From NCBI GenBank assembly GCA_002869585.1, contig PKUO01000063.1, forward strand, positions 1 to 32,465: a stretch of 32,465 nucleotides of DNA, read 5' to 3'. The notes under the pieces were generated by a model, which worked only from the letters and a program-made list of their open reading frames with translations, was not told the DNA's origin and ran no database searches. Shown one piece after another: positions 26,234 to 32,465 of the stretch; the first letter of the stretch is position 1, and each line of letters starts with the position of its first letter. The translations under genes were made by a program, and so were the position numbers. The DNA comes from Sedimenticola sp. (GTDB taxonomy: Bacteria > Pseudomonadota > Gammaproteobacteria > Chromatiales > Chromatiaceae).

Positions 26234-28012
26234 ATGACTATTTCAAGAAGAGAGTTCATCCGTTTGATGGGGTTGGCCGGCGCGGCAGGGTTGGTGCCCG
26301 GGTAGGTATTCTCCGCAGCCAAAAAACCATCAGACCTGTATGAAATCCCCAAATTCGGAAATGTCTGCCTGATGCACATGACTGACTGTCACGCGCAGCT
26401 CAATCCAATCTACTTCCGTGAACCGAACGTCAATCTGGGTGTTGCGGGTGCTTACGGAAACGCCCCGCATCTGGTCGGTAACTCCCTGCTCAAACACTTT
26501 GGCATTGATGCAGGTGGTATTGAAGCACATGCCTTCAGTTATCTGGATTTCAATAAAGCAGCCTCTACCTATGGCAAGGTGGGCGGTTTTTCACACCTGG
26601 CATCGCTGGTCAAGCGCATTCGCTCTGAGCGGGGCGATGGTAATAGCCTGCTGATGGACGGCGGTGACACTTGGCAAGGCTCAGGAACTGCATACTGGAC
26701 CCGTGGCAAGGATATGGTTGGTGCCTGTAATCTTCTGGGTGTTGATGTCATGACCGGACACTGGGAGTTCACCTATCTCGATGAAGAGGTTATCTCCAAC
26801 GTCAAAGATTTCAAAGGTGAATTCGTTGCGCAAAACGTGAATGTTCGTGAGGATGCGCTGTTCGATTACCGGTTTGCCGATTTCGAGGATTTTAATGAGG
26901 ATGCGGGTCTGGCATTCAAGCCCTACACCATCAAGAACGTGGGTGGCGCCCGTATTGCAGTGATTGGTCAATCCTTCCCGTACACGCCCATTGCAAATCC
27001 CCAGCGTTTCATACCTGACTGGACGTTCGGCATCAAAGACGAACAGATGCAGTCCGTGGTTGATGCGGTCAGGAAAAATGAAAAGCCCGATGTGGTGATT
27101 GTCATATCCCATAATGGTATGGACGTCGATTTGAAAATGGCATCACGTGTTTCAGGCATTGATGCAATTTTTGGTGGTCATACACATGATGGCATGCCAT
27201 CGCCCACCATTGTTAAAAACAAGGGTGGTAAAACCCTGGTGACCAATGCAGGGTCCAACGGCAAGTTCCTGGGTGTTATGGACCTGGATGTGCGTAATGG
27301 CAAGGTGCAGGAGTTTAAGTATCGATTGGTACCGGTATTCTCCAATCTCTTGCCCGCAGATGCGGAGATGCAAAAATACATCGACGATGTTCGTGCGCCC
27401 TATAAAGGCAAGCTCGATGAGAAGCTTGCGGTTGCCGAAGAGACGCTTTACCGTCGGGGCAATTTCAACGGGACTTTCGACCAGGTCATCTGTGACGCTC
27501 TGTGTGCAGTAGAAGACGCTCAAGTTTCCCTGTCACCGGGTTTTCGTTGGGGCACCACCGTACTACCAGGGCAAACCATCACCATGGACAACGTGATGGA
27601 TCAGACCTGTATTACCTATCCGGAAACCTATCGCCGCGAAATGAGTGGTGCCGATATCAAACTGATCCTCGAAGATGTCTGCGACAACCTCTTCAATGCA
27701 GATCCATACTATCAGCAGGGTGGTGACATGGTACGGCTTGGTGGTCTCGATTACGTCTGCACTCCCAATGAAAAAATGGGTAAGCGTATCAGCAATATGA
27801 CGCTGGATGACGGAACGGCTATCGAAGCGGATAAAAAATATATGGTCGCCGGTTGGGCAACCGTGGGTTCACAATCGCCAGGCCGTCCGATCTGGGAGGT
27901 TGTAGCCGACTACCTGCGAGATCAGAAGACCATCAAAATCAAAAAACTGAATACCCCCAAACTGGTTGGCGTCGACGGCAATCCTGGGATTGCCGAATAC
28001 CCCATGGGGTGA
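26234..28012 (+). CDS. soxB: Thiosulfohydrolase SoxB, interrupted by an in-frame amber in the Tat signal
   Basis: Hydrolyses SoxY-bound thiosulfonate to release sulfate. From ATG 26234 (AGGAA 9 nt upstream) the frame reads a twin-arginine signal, MTISRREFIRLMGLAGAAG, then TAG at 26303-26305, then continues in frame for about 568 codons. The rest is complete: HMTDCHAQL (Asp51, His53), GGDTWQGSGTAYWTRG, GHWEFTY, SHNGMD and GGHTHD, the calcineurin-like two-metal site plus the 5'-nucleotidase-type C-terminal domain. The first Met after the stop (26372, 546 aa) retains the metal site but loses the signal peptide and first beta strand, so it could not reach the periplasm normally. The mutation changes one base from several sense codons, CAG (Gln) among them. 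Possible explanations are sequence error, a recent pseudogene, or suppression. Confidence 0.88.
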
Positions 28013-28042
28013 AATGAACTTCACTTTTACGTTGAGAGTATT

Positions 28043-28070
28043 GCGCCCTTTATGGGCGCTTTTTTATTTT
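28043..28070 (+). terminator. Intrinsic terminator of the sox operon
   Basis: Perfect 6-bp stem GCGCCC/GGGCGC (28043-28048, 28054-28059) with a TTTAT loop, followed by TTTTTT-A-TTTT. It begins 30 bases after the soxB stop and separates the sox operon from the convergent folD. Confidence 0.9.
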
Positions 28071-28085
28071 TCGTGTGGCAGCCCG

Positions 28086-28946
28086 TTATCGATTCGCACC
28101 ATGTAATTCACGGGCCTGTAGTGTATTCTCCAGCAGAGTGGCGATAGTCATAGGACCGACCCCGCCTGGGACGGGCGTGATCCATCCGGCACGCTGTACC
28201 GCACTGTCGAAATCTACATCACCACAGAGCGAGCCGTTATCCAGACGGTTGATGCCGACATCGATCACCATTGCACCCTCCTCAATCCACTCCCCCTGAA
28301 CAAAATTCGGACGCCCGACAGCGGCAACCACCACATCTGCATTCTTTACCTTGGCGACCAGATCTTTTGTGCGGCTGTTGCAGACAGTGATGGTGCAACG
28401 GGCTGCGAGAAGTTCCAGAGCCATTGGGCGACCGACAATATTGGACTGCCCGATAATCACAGCGTCCAATCCCTCGAGTGTCTGTCCAGTACGTTCCAGC
28501 ATGGTCATGACCCCTTTGGGGGTGCAGGGCCGCAGAATCGGCATTTTCAGTGCCAGACGGCCAACATTGTAGGGGTGGAAACCATCGACATCCTTGGTGG
28601 GCAGGATGCGCTCGATTACCGCTTCTTCATCGATCTGCTTTGGCAGAGGAAGTTGCACCAGAATTCCGTCAATCTCTTCGCGAGAATTTAATTCATCAAT
28701 GAGGCTGAGCAACTCTTCCTGAGCGGTATCTGCTGGCAGTTGGCGTAATTCCGAAAGAAAGCCCACCTCTTCGCAGGAGCGCTGTTTATTACGCACATAG
28801 ACCTGGGATGCTGTATTTTCACCAACCAGCACCACAACAAGCCCAGGTGGGCGCTGACCGGTGGAAACCATTCGATCCACCTTGGTCTTGATGCCGTTTC
28901 TGATGTCTGCTGCAATGGCTTTTCCATCAAGGATTTGTGCGCTCAT
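28086..28946 (-). CDS. folD: Methylenetetrahydrofolate dehydrogenase/cyclohydrolase
   Basis: Bifunctional enzyme interconverting 5,10-methylene- and 10-formyl-tetrahydrofolate; 286 residues versus 288 in E. coli. Catalytic Tyr50 and Lys54 are in [11 protein letters not shown]. Other signatures are [24 protein letters not shown] and [18 protein letters not shown]. The start at 28946 gives the normal N terminus [12 protein letters not shown], with GTGGAA upstream. The longer open frame to 29276 runs through two tRNA genes and is spurious. It is divergent from the tRNA cluster. Confidence 0.97.
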   Translation of the reverse strand: MSAQILDGKAIAADIRNGIKTKVDRMVSTGQRPPGLVVVLVGENTASQVYVRNKQRSCEEVGFLSELRQLPADTAQEELLSLIDELNSREEIDGILVQLPLPKQIDEEAVIERILPTKDVDGFHPYNVGRLALKMPILRPCTPKGVMTMLERTGQTLEGLDAVIIGQSNIVGRPMALELLAARCTITVCNSRTKDLVAKVKNADVVVAAVGRPNFVQGEWIEEGAMVIDVGINRLDNGSLCGDVDFDSAVQRAGWITPVPGGVGPMTIATLLENTLQARELHGANR

Positions 28947-29040
28947 TAGTGATTCCACGGGTTGTGCCGAAAAAAACAAGCATGATACCCTGAAAGCCGT
29001 TTTTTGGCACCGTGTGCGGGCAAAACAGGCGGGAAAACCG

Positions 29041-29069
29041 TTGACTAATGGCTTGGCTCTGCGTATTAT
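29041..29069 (+). promoter_or_regulatory. Sigma-70 promoter of the tRNA cluster
   Basis: TTGACT (29041-29046), a 17-base spacer and TATTAT (29064-29069), close to consensus, followed by a GC-rich discriminator (CCGGCC) of the kind seen at stringently controlled stable-RNA promoters. The leader before tRNA-Pro can fold as a hairpin, GGCCT/AGGCC around CGCA/TGCG (29073-29096). Confidence 0.75.
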
Positions 29070-29102
29070 TCCGGCCTCTTCGCATAGTGCGAGGCCCGGT
29101 AT

Positions 29103-29179
29103 CGGGGTATAGCGCAGTCTGGTAGCGCGCCTGCTTTGGGAGCAGGATGTCGGGAGTTCGAATCTCTCTACCCCGACCA
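29103..29179 (+). tRNA. tRNA-Pro (anticodon TGG)
   Basis: A 77-base cloverleaf with acceptor CGGGGTA/TACCCCG, anticodon stem CCTGC/GCAGG around TTTGGGA, T-loop TTCGAAT, and encoded CCA. It is the first gene of the four-tRNA array. Confidence 0.95.
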
Positions 29180-29194
29180 TTTTTTCTCGTTCAT

Positions 29195-29271
29195 GCGCCC
29201 GTAGCTCATTTGGATAGAGCATCGGCCTTCTAAGCCGAGGGTAGCAGGTTCGAATCCTGCCGGGCGTGCCA
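29195..29271 (+). tRNA. tRNA-Arg (anticodon TCT)
   Basis: A 77-base cloverleaf. Acceptor GCGCCCG pairs with CGGGCGT, ending in a G1-U72 wobble rather than G-C. Anticodon stem TCGGC/GCCGA encloses CTTCTAA. T-arm and encoded CCA are normal. Confidence 0.95.
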
Positions 29272-29288
29272 TGCAATAACAGTTTAAT

Positions 29289-29365
29289 GGTGAGCGTAGC
29301 TCAGTTGGTAGAGCCCCGGATTGTGATTCCGGTGGTCGTGGGTTCGAGCCCCATCGTTCACCCCA
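29289..29365 (+). tRNA. tRNA-His (anticodon GTG)
   Basis: A 77-base tRNA with the characteristic extra G-1 (29289) opposite C73. Acceptor GTGAGCG/CGTTCAC contains one G-U pair, anticodon loop TTGTGAT, encoded CCA. If the extra G is excluded, the start is 29290. Confidence 0.95.
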
Positions 29366-29375
29366 TTTTCTGCAT

Positions 29376-29451
29376 GGGCCATTAGCTCAGCTGGTAGAGC
29401 AGTGGACTCTTAATCCATTGGTCGAAGGTTCGAATCCTTCATGGCCCACCA
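29376..29451 (+). tRNA. tRNA-Lys (anticodon CTT)
   Basis: A 76-base cloverleaf: acceptor GGGCCAT/ATGGCCC, anticodon stem GTGGA/TCCAT around CTCTTAA, T-arm GAAGG/CCTTC, encoded CCA. The CTT anticodon reads AAG only, so a separate TTT isoacceptor should exist elsewhere. It is the last gene of the array. Confidence 0.94.
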
Positions 29452-29459
29452 ATGAAATC

Positions 29460-29492
29460 AAGCGCTTACGGTTTTCGTAAGCGCTTTTTTTT
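29460..29492 (+). terminator. Intrinsic terminator of the tRNA cluster
   Basis: A strong 11-bp perfect stem AAGCGCTTACG/CGTAAGCGCTT (29460-29470, 29476-29486) with a GTTTT loop, running straight into a U-run. It starts 9 bases after tRNA-Lys. Confidence 0.95.
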
Positions 29493-29495
29493 GGT

Positions 29496-29517
29496 TTGTG
29501 GAAGCATTGTGGAAGCA
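29496..29517. repeat. Perfect tandem duplication of an 11-bp unit
   Basis: TTGTGGAAGCA occurs twice back to back (29496-29506, 29507-29517), immediately after the tRNA terminator and at the start of the lower-GC accessory DNA. Short direct repeats at such junctions can be integrase arm sites or insertion scars; nothing proves either. Confidence 0.8.
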
Positions 29518-29555
29518 ATAAAGTGTATTTCATGTTTGGCTTTCCCCCGCTCCCC

Positions 29556-29603
29556 TTAATTTGCAATCAGGAGGTCGCGGGTTCGATTCCTGTCGCCGGC
29601 TCC
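29556..29603 (+). other. 3'-half tRNA-like remnant, candidate attachment site
   Basis: The segment reads like the 3' half of a tRNA: an anticodon-loop-like TTTGCAA (29560-29566), a variable loop AGGTC, a T-arm GCGGG-TTCGATT-CCTGT (29577-29593, with two G-U pairs) and an acceptor-like CGCCGGCTCC, then CG instead of CCA. No 5' half precedes it. It resembles the Ala(TGC) pattern most closely but does not fold as a full tRNA. Integrative elements that target tRNA or tmRNA 3' ends leave such fragments, and the defence genes follow. No integrase is visible in the window. Confidence 0.55.
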
Positions 29604-29620
29604 GTATTTATCAGTAACTT

Positions 29621-29653
29621 ACATAATTCCCGCTATCGTGGGAATTTTTATGT
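29621..29653 (+). terminator. Hairpin with U-run in the accessory junction
   Basis: ACATAATTCCCGC pairs with GTGGGAATT and TTATGT around a TATC loop, with a short U-run. It looks like a terminator, though no gene ends just upstream. From about 29654 to 29800 I see no gene, repeat or RNA. Confidence 0.55.
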
Positions 29654-29800
29654 AAACATAATGTAGATGGGAAGACCGGAATTATACAGGGAATAGACCT
29701 CAGAAGAATTGTACGCAATAATCCAGTATGCCTATCTAGGAATAAAAATAAGCATGGGCTGGCGCCAAATTAAAGGGAAATAATTTCGTGATAACTCAGT

Positions 29801-29828
29801 TTGCATTACCTGAATCACCAGCTATAAT
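29801..29828 (+). promoter_or_regulatory. Promoter for the AbiF-linked small RNA
   Basis: TTGCAT (29801-29806), a 16-base spacer and a consensus TATAAT (29823-29828). Transcription would begin near 29835, just before the structured RNA. Confidence 0.7.
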
Positions 29829-29834
29829 CACCGA

Positions 29835-29895
29835 CAACAAAACCCGCCAAGGCTATGCTGCTTGCAGTATCCTCAAACCGGCGGGTTACTTTTTT
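29835..29895 (+). ncRNA. Structured small RNA upstream of abiF, probable abiF RNA motif
   Basis: Roughly 60 nt with two nested stems: an outer 8-bp AACCCGCC (29841-29848) with GGCGGGTT (29880-29887), and an inner hairpin GG..ATGCTG (29851-29860) with CAGTAT..CC (29865-29872) around a CTTG loop. Six Us (29890-29895) follow the outer stem, so the RNA should end before the abiF start codon. It has its own promoter. A conserved RNA structure upstream of Abi_2-domain genes is known as the abiF RNA motif, and this element matches its position and general character; I have not aligned it to the model. A role as RNA antitoxin or guide-like partner of AbiF is plausible. Confidence 0.72.
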
Positions 29896-29908
29896 GTGGG
29901 GTGTAAAG

Positions 29909-30802
29909 TTGGAATTTGCTAAACCCTCCAAAACTTTCCAGGAACAGATCGAAATCCTTGAATCCCGTGGCATGATCATTTCAGATCATGGAAGTGCCGC
30001 TCACTATCTGAAACATCTCAATTATTACCGCCTTAGAGGGTATTGGTTGCCGCTTGAGGCGGATCAGAAAGCACATCTTTTCAAGTCCGGTGTTACTTTT
30101 GAGGATGTACTTAATCTCTATATTTTTGATCGCGAATTGCGGCTCTTGGTCCTGGATGCTATTGAGCGCATAGAGGTGTCACTACGCACCCAGTGGGCTT
30201 ATCAGTTGGCTCATGGGCATGGCCCTCATGCCTACCTGGATGCCTCATTGTGCAAAAATGCTAGGTGGCATGCCAACAACCTTTCTTCACTGATGAAAGA
30301 GCTCGAAAGATCTGATGAAGTGTTTGTCAGTCACTATAGCGAAACCTACACCGTCCCCGAATCGCCTCCAGTCTGGGCAGTGTGTGAAGTGATGTCTTTG
30401 GGATTACTATCCCGCTGGTATAAAAGCCTTCGCCCAGCGAATACCCGTTCAGCTATTGCCAGAGCGTATAACCTGCCAGATCGGGTGCTAGAAAGCTTCG
30501 TTGAGCACATGGCCTATATCCGCAATATTTGCGCGCACCATAGTCGCCTATGGAATCGGCGCATGACAAAAACCATGGAGCTTCCTCGTACGAAACCTAA
30601 GGGGCTGAGTGTGAACTTTGATCACCAGCAGGAAAGGAAACTGTATAACACGCTGGTTATGATTGCTTACTTCATGGATATGATCAGTCCGGATCATCAC
30701 TGGAAAAAACGTCTGTTTCATTTGTTTGAAGCGCACGAGATAGATGCACAGGCTATGGGCTTTCCGATGGACTGGCGTGAACGCCCCATCTGGAAAATTT
30801 AA
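29909..30802 (+). CDS. abiF: AbiF/AbiD (Abi_2 family) HEPN protein
   Basis: A 297-residue abortive-infection family protein. It starts with EFAKPSKTFQEQIEILESRG and has HYLKHLNYYRLRGYWLPLE, DAIERIEVSLRTQWAYQL and, near residue 205, RNICAHHSRLWNR. The last contains R-x4-H (Arg205, His210), the HEPN ribonuclease motif. HEPN Abi_2 proteins are RNA-targeting phage-defence toxins, and have been proposed as relatives of the ancestors of Cas13. I place the start at TTG 29909 because the longer frame from 29855 runs through the small RNA and its terminator, and GGGG lies about 8 nt upstream of TTG. The type III mod gene begins 24 bases after the stop, so they are likely co-transcribed. Confidence 0.87.
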   Translation: MEFAKPSKTFQEQIEILESRGMIISDHGSAAHYLKHLNYYRLRGYWLPLEADQKAHLFKSGVTFEDVLNLYIFDRELRLLVLDAIERIEVSLRTQWAYQLAHGHGPHAYLDASLCKNARWHANNLSSLMKELERSDEVFVSHYSETYTVPESPPVWAVCEVMSLGLLSRWYKSLRPANTRSAIARAYNLPDRVLESFVEHMAYIRNICAHHSRLWNRRMTKTMELPRTKPKGLSVNFDHQQERKLYNTLVMIAYFMDMISPDHHWKKRLFHLFEAHEIDAQAMGFPMDWRERPIWKI

Positions 30803-30825
30803 CTATCGATACATAGAAACAATAG

Positions 30826-32346
30826 ATGCCGATTCTTGACTGGTTAAACAAAGGCGAGGCAGTGAAAACTGCCAAGCAAGTCCCTTATCGCTTATTGCAG
30901 GGCGTGAAAAGCCTCTCCTATGGCGACCCCAATAACGAAAACATGTTGATCCAGGGGGACAATCTGGATGCCCTCAAGGCACTATTGCCACTCTATGCCG
31001 GGAAGGTGAAGTGCATCTACATCGATCCACCTTATAACACCAAATCCGCCTTTGAACACTATGATGACAATCTGGAGCATAGCCAGTGGCTCTCCATGAT
31101 GTATCCGCGTTTGGAGTTGTTGCGAGAGTTATTAGCCGAGGATGGAAGTATATGGGTGTCGATTGATGATTCTGAAGGTGCATATTTGCGTGTAATAATG
31201 GATGAAATATTTGGTAGGAATAATTTTGTTGCTGCCAATGTATGGCAAAAACGCTATTCAAGAGAAAACAGGGAGGCTATTGGAGATGTGCATGAATATA
31301 TCTATGTTTATACGCTCCAGCCAAAGACATTCAAAAAGAATAGAAATAAGGTTCCATTAACAGAAGAGCAAGCTAAAGTTTATAAAAACCCAAATAGCGA
31401 TCCTAATGGACGGTGGAGAACTATACCAATTACTGCTCAGGCGGGTCATGCAACACCAGATCAGTTTTATGAAATTATAGCTCCAGGTGGGGCAATCCAT
31501 ACTCCATCAAAAGGAAGGTGTTGGGGGATGGCCAAAGCTACGTTCGATAAACTGAATGCAGAAGGCCGTATATACTTTGGCAAAAATGGGAACTCCCAGC
31601 CAAACCTAATCCGCTATTTAAGTGAAGTAGAAGGAGTAGTGCCATAGACTTGGTGGCCAAGTTCAGAAGTTGGACACACTGATGAATCAAAGAAAGAAAT
31701 TCTTTCCATATTTGATGACATTAAAGAATTTGATACGCCAAAACCAGAAAGGCTTGTTGAGCGTATTTTACATATTGCCAGTAACCCTGGTGATTTAGTA
31801 TTGGACTCGTGTCTTGGTTCTGGCACCACCGCTGCTGTTGCCCACAAAATGAACCGCCGGTACATTGGCATTGAAATGGGCGAGCATGCGGAAACCCATT
31901 GCCAGCCCCGCCTGAAAAAGGTGGTCGATGGTGAGCAAGGTGGTATATCCAAAGCTGTAGAGTGGCAAGGTGGTGGTGGTTTTCACTACTACCGTTTAGG
32001 CCCTACTGTATTTGATGAGTTTGGTGCCATACGTCCTGATATCCGCTTTAATGAACTGGCTGCCCATATCTGGTATCTGGAGACCCACACGCCTTTGGCC
32101 AAGCGCAGCAAATCGGCCCTACTGGGCATTCACGGCGGCACAGCTTATTACCTGCTTTATAACGGCATTCTGGGAGACAAACGGCCCCAAGGCGGCAATG
32201 TTTTGACTGGCCCGATACTGGCAGAGCTTCCCGAACATGCTGGCCCCAAGGTGATCTATGGCGAAAGCAGTCGCTTAGGTGCAACACGCCTGCAGAAAGA
32301 ACAGATAACCTTTAAACAGATCCCCTACGACGTAAGGACACGCTAG
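30826..32346 (+). pseudogene. mod: Type III restriction-modification methyltransferase (Mod), interrupted by an in-frame amber
   Basis: An adenine-specific DNA methyltransferase of the beta class. Catalytic DPPYNT (Asp67) comes first and the AdoMet motif DSCLGSGTT (from Asp327) later, with the specificity domain between. A TAG at 31645-31647 (codon 274) splits the frame inside EGVVP-stop-TWWPSSEVGH, after which the reading frame resumes intact to 32346 and contains SKKEI, FDTPKPERLVERILHIASNPGD and YIGIEMGEH. One base change restores it; the position is variable in relatives. The downstream part has an alternative TTG start at 31801. The central segment is distinctly AT-rich. If truly interrupted the enzyme would be inactive, unless the halves complement each other or the codon is read through. 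Confidence 0.86.
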
Positions 32347-32465
32347 ATGTTTCGTCTAAAACGCTACCAGGAACAGACCATTGAGGCATTGGAACGGTTT
32401 TTGGCCGATGCCCGGCTAATGCCCGTAGAGCAGGCGTTTGAACAAAGCCTGGTTAAACAGGGTAA
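32347..32465 (+). CDS. res: Type III restriction subunit Res, 5' partial
   Basis: Only the first 39 codons are in the window. ATG 32347 directly abuts the mod stop (TAG 32344-32346). The sequence MFRLKRYQEQTIEALERFL matches the N terminus of DEAD/DEAH-helicase restriction subunits that partner Mod. The helicase and nuclease motifs lie beyond the window end, so integrity cannot be judged. Confidence 0.8.
   Translation, partial: MFRLKRYQEQTIEALERFLADARLMPVEQAFEQSLVKQG

Noticed and set aside
28947-29276. N-terminal 110-residue extension of FolD
   Set aside because: It reads through the tRNA-Pro and tRNA-Arg genes on the opposite strand; the normal FolD start is at 28946.
29103-29517. CRISPR array, because of repeated TTCGA-containing units
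   Set aside because: The repeats are tRNA T-arms in four clear cloverleaf genes, and the 11-bp duplication has no spacer.
29855-29908. Longer AbiF start
   Set aside because: The extra 18 codons overlap the structured RNA and its terminator, and do not resemble Abi_2 N termini.
26303-31647. UAG recoded as a sense codon throughout the genome
   Set aside because: fmdB, nudB, the PhoH gene, bamC and mod itself all end normally at TAG, so a global recoding does not fit; rare suppression remains open.

Overview
The window looks like the chromosome of a GC-rich, sulfur-oxidising gammaproteobacterium. The evidence is gammaproteobacterial gene orders (fmdB-DUF502-aspS, gcvR-bcp, dapA-bamC-MBL hydrolase), a single-chain PurL of about 1,300 residues, and a complete periplasmic Sox thiosulfate-oxidation cluster without soxCD. 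The set resembles free-living or symbiotic Chromatiales-like sulfur oxidisers; I cannot fix the genus from sequence alone.

Layout. 1-4770 (+ strand): PqiA-domain membrane protein, a small unknown protein, FmdB zinc ribbon, DUF502 membrane protein, AspRS, an intrinsic terminator and NudB. 4748-8512 (- strand): PIN-PhoH ATPase, Bcp peroxiredoxin, GcvR and a membrane diguanylate cyclase. 8763-16706 (+): DapA, BamC, a metallo-beta-lactamase-fold hydrolase, PurL and the AzlCD branched-chain amino acid exporter. 16710-19555 (-): a Csd4-like M14/M99 peptidoglycan carboxypeptidase paired with a Tat-exported M15 peptidase, then a universal stress protein.

19777-28065 (+): a PhnD-domain sensor kinase and FixJ-type regulator (TtrSR/ThsSR architecture) lie directly upstream of soxX-soxA-soxK-rhodanese(soxL)-soxY-soxZ-soxB, which closes with a strong terminator. 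The likely logic is that the kinase senses an external sulfur oxyanion and its regulator controls the sox operon. SoxXA(K) would conjugate thiosulfate to SoxYZ, and SoxB would hydrolyse off sulfate. soxB carries an in-frame amber codon (26303-26305) inside its Tat signal peptide.

28086-29492: folD (-), then a promoter, four tRNA genes (Pro, Arg, His, Lys) and a strong terminator. Immediately after it the character changes. There is a perfect 11-bp tandem repeat, a 3'-half tRNA remnant, and then a lower-GC accessory region. That region holds a self-contained small RNA with its own promoter and terminator, an AbiF/Abi_2 HEPN protein, and a type III restriction-modification pair (mod, and res cut by the window end). 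The mod gene is broken by a second in-frame amber codon (31645-31647) and has an AT-rich central specificity segment. This looks like a defence island integrated beside the tRNA cluster. The most notable items are the AbiF-small-RNA module, the two ambers, and the linked sensor-sox cluster.
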